From the NCBI GenBank assembly GCA_963966185.1, contig CAWZYM010000283.1, forward strand, positions 2,616,001 to 2,680,000: a DNA stretch of 64,000 nucleotides, in the 5' to 3' direction. This document shows, piece after piece, positions 60,319-64,000 of this stretch (within the stretch, counting starts at the first letter, position 1; each line of letters begins with the position of its first letter). The translations under genes were made by a program, and so were the position numbers. The notes under the pieces are model-generated. The model saw nothing but the letters and a program-made list of their open reading frames with translations. It was not told the origin of the DNA and searched no databases. The stretch comes from Rhabditoides inermis (lineage: Eukaryota > Nematoda > Chromadorea > Rhabditida > Rhabditidae).

Positions 60319-62650
60319 AGATGGACGTACCGTTTCTGCATGATGCACCAGACGACTCCGAGCTGGTATCCGGTGTACTCAAAGATGGCGGCGATCACCA
60401 CCATGAAGATGCATCCGGCCAGCAGACCTACGATCAATCACAATCACACATAAACCATATCATACTCAACAAAACCTTTTCTACCTAACACGACAATTTA
60501 TCTTCGAGTATCTTCATTCTAGCTCTTACACAAACGCTACGGACTACGGACCTTCATGTAACAATTTTTTTGATTTTCTTTCATCAACAGTTAATGAAAC
60601 ATGCTTTCAACATCAACATCAACTCAAAGTACCAAAATATATGTATCATCAGCTATCATAATCCGGGCGACCTACGACGTTCGAAGGACGGGTAAATACT
60701 TCCGTCTCTCCCAAACAACTCTAATCACTGTGCACTTCTCGATACCATCATCCGTGTTCCGTGTTTCTTCCACCACCAACATAACCATAACATGTGCACA
60801 CCTGAACCTGAACTACTAATCCGCTTGCACCTTATTTCGGAATTCGGAAACTTCCCTTAAAAAACCTGGATTCTACTCGCACTGCACACCCACCGCTCTG
60901 CTTGAATGCGACAGGCATGGCGACGACGCCCCCGCCGACCATGTCTGCCACTATGAACACGGCAGTCATCAGCCAGCCCAGCTTGCCGTGTCCGCCATGC
61001 GACGATCCAGACGAGCTGCCAGAGCCAGACTCTGAAACACGGAAAATGGAGACTCAATTTATCTTCTATCTTCCCCCTCATGCGACAAGTGTCTCATTTA
61101 GACTAAAACTAAAACAATTCACGGACACCATGTATGTATCTTGAACCAGCAAGTCATTAGAATTCACAACATGTCAAAGTTTAATTTCCCAGTACAGATG
61201 TACAGAGTACACAGTCGAACACACAAACTCCACAACGTCACATCTTCACAGTTCACACCAAGTGTCCCATGTCCATGCCCTCTCATCCAGTGATCAACCA
61301 GGCGGCGCCTTTCAAAGATGCCTCTCTGCGCGTCTGTCCGCGCTGTCTCATCATCCTCTCGACTCGACACACAACATCCTGCTCCCATCGCTCCCTCTCC
61401 CCCTCTGTCTCTCATGCTCTCATCTCTCCCCGACCGCCGCTTGCATCCATTTAGACTGTAATGTTTTCGCATAGTCGTCTTTCTATTTTCTTATCGCCGC
61501 ACTCTCGATTCGTTCACTCGGCACAATCAACAAAAACATTCCGCATTTGCGCCTTTCTCCGAAAAGGCACACTCACACGTTCTTTCCTTGAAACTACTTG
61601 CCATAGCCAGCGATTGTCAGAAAGTGCAAGGCACGGGTCGAATGGCAAGAAGTGACAGAAAAAAAAACGATCAGACCAGCAGACAGAAGGCAGACTCCAA
61701 TGACCGCGAAACCGCGCTTGCTGCGCCCTCCTCTCCCACCATGCTCTCTCGCCCTCTCTCGCGCATGTTCGCAGCGTGAAAAACGACGGCCACGTGCTTC
61801 TATGCAGCTGCTGGCTCGTCTCTCTTTTCACAACCCCATTTTTTTCTAGCGACGATATTAGATTGATCCAATCGATATATCTCCAATCTCCAGACAATGA
61901 ACAATCGGTCAACGAGTGCGGCGTCGTAAATGGGCAATGATATGTGTATTCACAGAGCCGTCGAGCTTTTTTTTTTCCTCTCCCTTTGTGCACTTAATCC
62001 CGCCATTAAAACTCTCTAGAAGACACATGAGACCTAGACGCTCCGGGGAAAAAACTAACACGTATTTCGCGCGTTTCGCAATTAACAAGCTTTGGATGTG
62101 GTAGCGTAAAGTAAACGAACCGGCAACCGAAAACGCCGGTACCTTTCTTTTCCCGCCACTTCATAGTAACAATGTGTCGTTCCCAAAGTGCAAAGGCAGT
62201 GGCGTACGGCGCACCATCAAGAATGCAACGATTCTCACGCAGAAAATGACCAGGAACTTCTTTCTCTTTCAAGAGATAAGAAAAGCCTCACTTACTACTT
62301 CACTGCACTTCCGTGCATACATACTCAAACTCGCTTTGCAACACTAGATCAGATTGGTATCGCTATTGAACCAAAAGAAGAAAGATATTATCGCCCAACT
62401 GCTAATTCTAAAACAACTTTCGCATGCAATTACGCGAGGCCACAGAGAATTACCATCAATACTTCAACACAGATCGTATCTTGCTCACTATGCAAACAAA
62501 CATGAATCATGAAAAAATGTCAAAAAGGACAATCGACAATAATTCAGAATACGATAACTCACCGGCCGTGCCGTTGGCTCCGGCACCGTCGTTCTTCTGG
62601 AACTTGATGAGAGGCCGCGCGGCCGTCAACTCAACTTCTCTCGACGTCAT
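56461..62650 (-). CDS. Amino-acid/auxin permease family transporter (SLC36/SLC32-like)
   Basis: About sixteen exons. The start at 62650 opens [20 protein letters not shown]. After a Gly/Ser-rich linker, TM1 is [20 protein letters not shown] ending MPVAFKQ (60890-61031), the family signature. Next come [20 protein letters not shown] (60331-60427), [16 protein letters not shown] (60088-60165), [20 protein letters not shown] (59760-59868), [20 protein letters not shown] (59585-59673), [20 protein letters not shown] (58632-58697), [20 protein letters not shown] (58220-58321), [16 protein letters not shown] (57886-57991), [20 protein letters not shown] (57559-57663), [20 protein letters not shown] (57329-57421), a TM with [32 protein letters not shown], and a tail ending HLECGDIAY. 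Eleven helices fit the family. Substrate is likely a small neutral amino acid, but this is not shown. Intron 1 is about 1.5 kb. Confidence 0.88.
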
Positions 62651-64000
62651 CTGAAAACAGGAAGAAAATCATACGGAACTGTGCAATTCACGTGGACATC
62701 CGAGATCGCGAGTGTATGATCACAACAAATGAACTAAAAATGGGCTACCCCAACAATATGTATGTACAATCTCATCTCCAATCATACAACCATCACGCGC
62801 CTTCAAATCCAATCAACTCATAGAGCAAAACGAGTAAGATCGGCTGTAGAATGTTTACTGACTGACTAATCAGTCTCGACTGATTATTACTACTAGTCCC
62901 AGCCGATCAAATACGGCACGCGGATGCGAGCGCCCGCCCGCAACCAGCACACAGACAACAATGTCTGCGTCTCATCGCTGACTGTGCACGCGGCGGCGGC
63001 GGCTGTGCCTGAGAGCAGCCCTCTCCAGGCGAGGCGCGAGACACACTGAAGAATGCGCGATTGTCTCCGGCAGCACGCGACCCCACCTCCTCCTCCGTCT
63101 CCAGCTCTCAATCACAACAAAGTGAGACACCGGGGCCACACTGCATCTGTCCGTGTTGTCCCTGCTCAAGCTGCCGCACAGCCACAATCAAAACATAAAC
63201 ACACACTAACAGGCCGCCGCTACGAGTCGTGACAAAACATGCACTAGAATACATCTGGCAATGTTGTCTGATCAAAAATTTGCGCCGCCCGAAAACAAAG
63301 AAAACTGCACTTGCCGCTTTACCATTAGCCGGCGATGTTAGATGTTATGTTGGCAAAGCAACTTAGCGAAAGGCGACTGGTTAAATTGATACACTTCTCT
63401 CGCGATTGAAAAATTGGTGGTCACGAGCGGGGGACGAATGAAATCACAATAGAAGTGACGACAGTGCGCAATGCCCATGGGCTCTCTATTGTAGCCAATG
63501 GATTCGAGCGTAAAAAAAACTATCATCTGTGCTCTCCGCGGCTCGCGCGCTCTCTGCACGAATCCCACCGCGTGAAATGGAGATGGGCACAGTGAGAGAG
63601 CGGAGACAAACGAGAGGGGCGGGCTGCATGCGCAATGCACTGCACAAATTTTAAACACGTGTGCGCGTGTGTCACCTTTTTGATCTATGCACACAGCACA
63701 CATAGGGCGTTTGCCACATTTCATAGAGTAACATAGTCATAGTGATAGAAAGCAAGAAGACACGCTACGAATCGAGGACTGAATGAACACTGAATGAATG
63801 CCAGGTTGAAAGTGGGCAGAGAAGTGCCTACTCGAGATTGCGATACTGTCTACTTATCGGGATGGTATCGAGACTGTGTCATAACAATCGCAACATACGA
63901 TAAACTTGTTTGCAAGCATTCAATGGAGTCATGTCTAATGAAATGCAAGCCAAAATGCACACACAGACAGACGAGCCATGAGCGCTCTCTGATAGTGATC
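62651..64000. other. Upstream region of the amino-acid transporter, no gene recognised
   Basis: No exon chain or domain similarity was seen on either strand. 62900-63190 is GC-rich. This is likely promoter and 5' flank of the transporter at 56461-62650. Confidence 0.45.

Overview
The window is nuclear DNA from a nematode, most likely a rhabditid or diplogastrid relative of Caenorhabditis and Pristionchus. Genes are split into many short exons by mostly 40-100 base introns with TTTCAG-type acceptors. The window also holds a tandem family of nematode chemoreceptors, a tau-tubulin-kinase-like gene, tight same-strand gene pairs resembling operons, and many (CT)n/(GA)n tracts. No bacterial, plasmid or phage features are present. 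All gene models were assembled by eye from splice signals and homology between copies, so boundaries are good to a few bases at best.

Layout. 1-7.6 kb: minus-strand phospholipase D (pld-1 type), cut by the left window edge. 9.8-11.1 kb: plus-strand tau-tubulin-kinase-like gene with a one-base shift at its DFG motif. 11.2-13.1 kb: repeat-bearing spacer. 13.2-23.1 kb: three intact minus-strand Sra-superfamily (Sre/Srab-like) chemoreceptors plus a decayed fragment. 23.3-30.5 kb: three tandem SLC2-like sugar transporter copies, of which the middle one is intact, the first has lost its centre and the third is truncated with a nonsense codon. 30.5-48 kb: a rearranged accessory region with receptor-exon fragments, an unidentified two-copy family lying in opposite orientations, a shuffled pseudogene of a gene at 51-53 kb, a roughly 490-base array of an 8-base unit, a fourth intact chemoreceptor, tRNA-promoter-bearing repeats, a foldback element and an unidentified multi-exon gene. 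48-62.7 kb: denser, GC-richer housekeeping-like genes, namely an acidic nuclear-type protein, a type I membrane protein, an F-box protein, a possible RNase H-fold protein and an SLC36/SLC32-type amino-acid transporter. The rest is upstream DNA.

How the genes relate. The four receptors share exon phases, an ER-x-x-AT box after TM3, a YSLSxRYQ-x-x-EN box before TM6, a PWR box after TM7 and a C-terminal YFKQ-x-T tail, so they form one locally duplicated chemosensory family. The sugar transporters expanded next to them in the same orientation. On the minus strand, the type I membrane protein with the acidic protein, and the transporter with the RNase H-like protein, look like operon pairs: a polyadenylation signal is followed within about 50-175 bases by the next gene's acceptor or start. 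The clearest unusual features are short duplications of exon/intron junctions inside pld-1 introns (including two 17-base decoy micro-exons), dinucleotide arrays that begin right beside splice donors, and a retroelement insertion with a perfect 11-base target duplication that can be read against the intact copy of the same exon.
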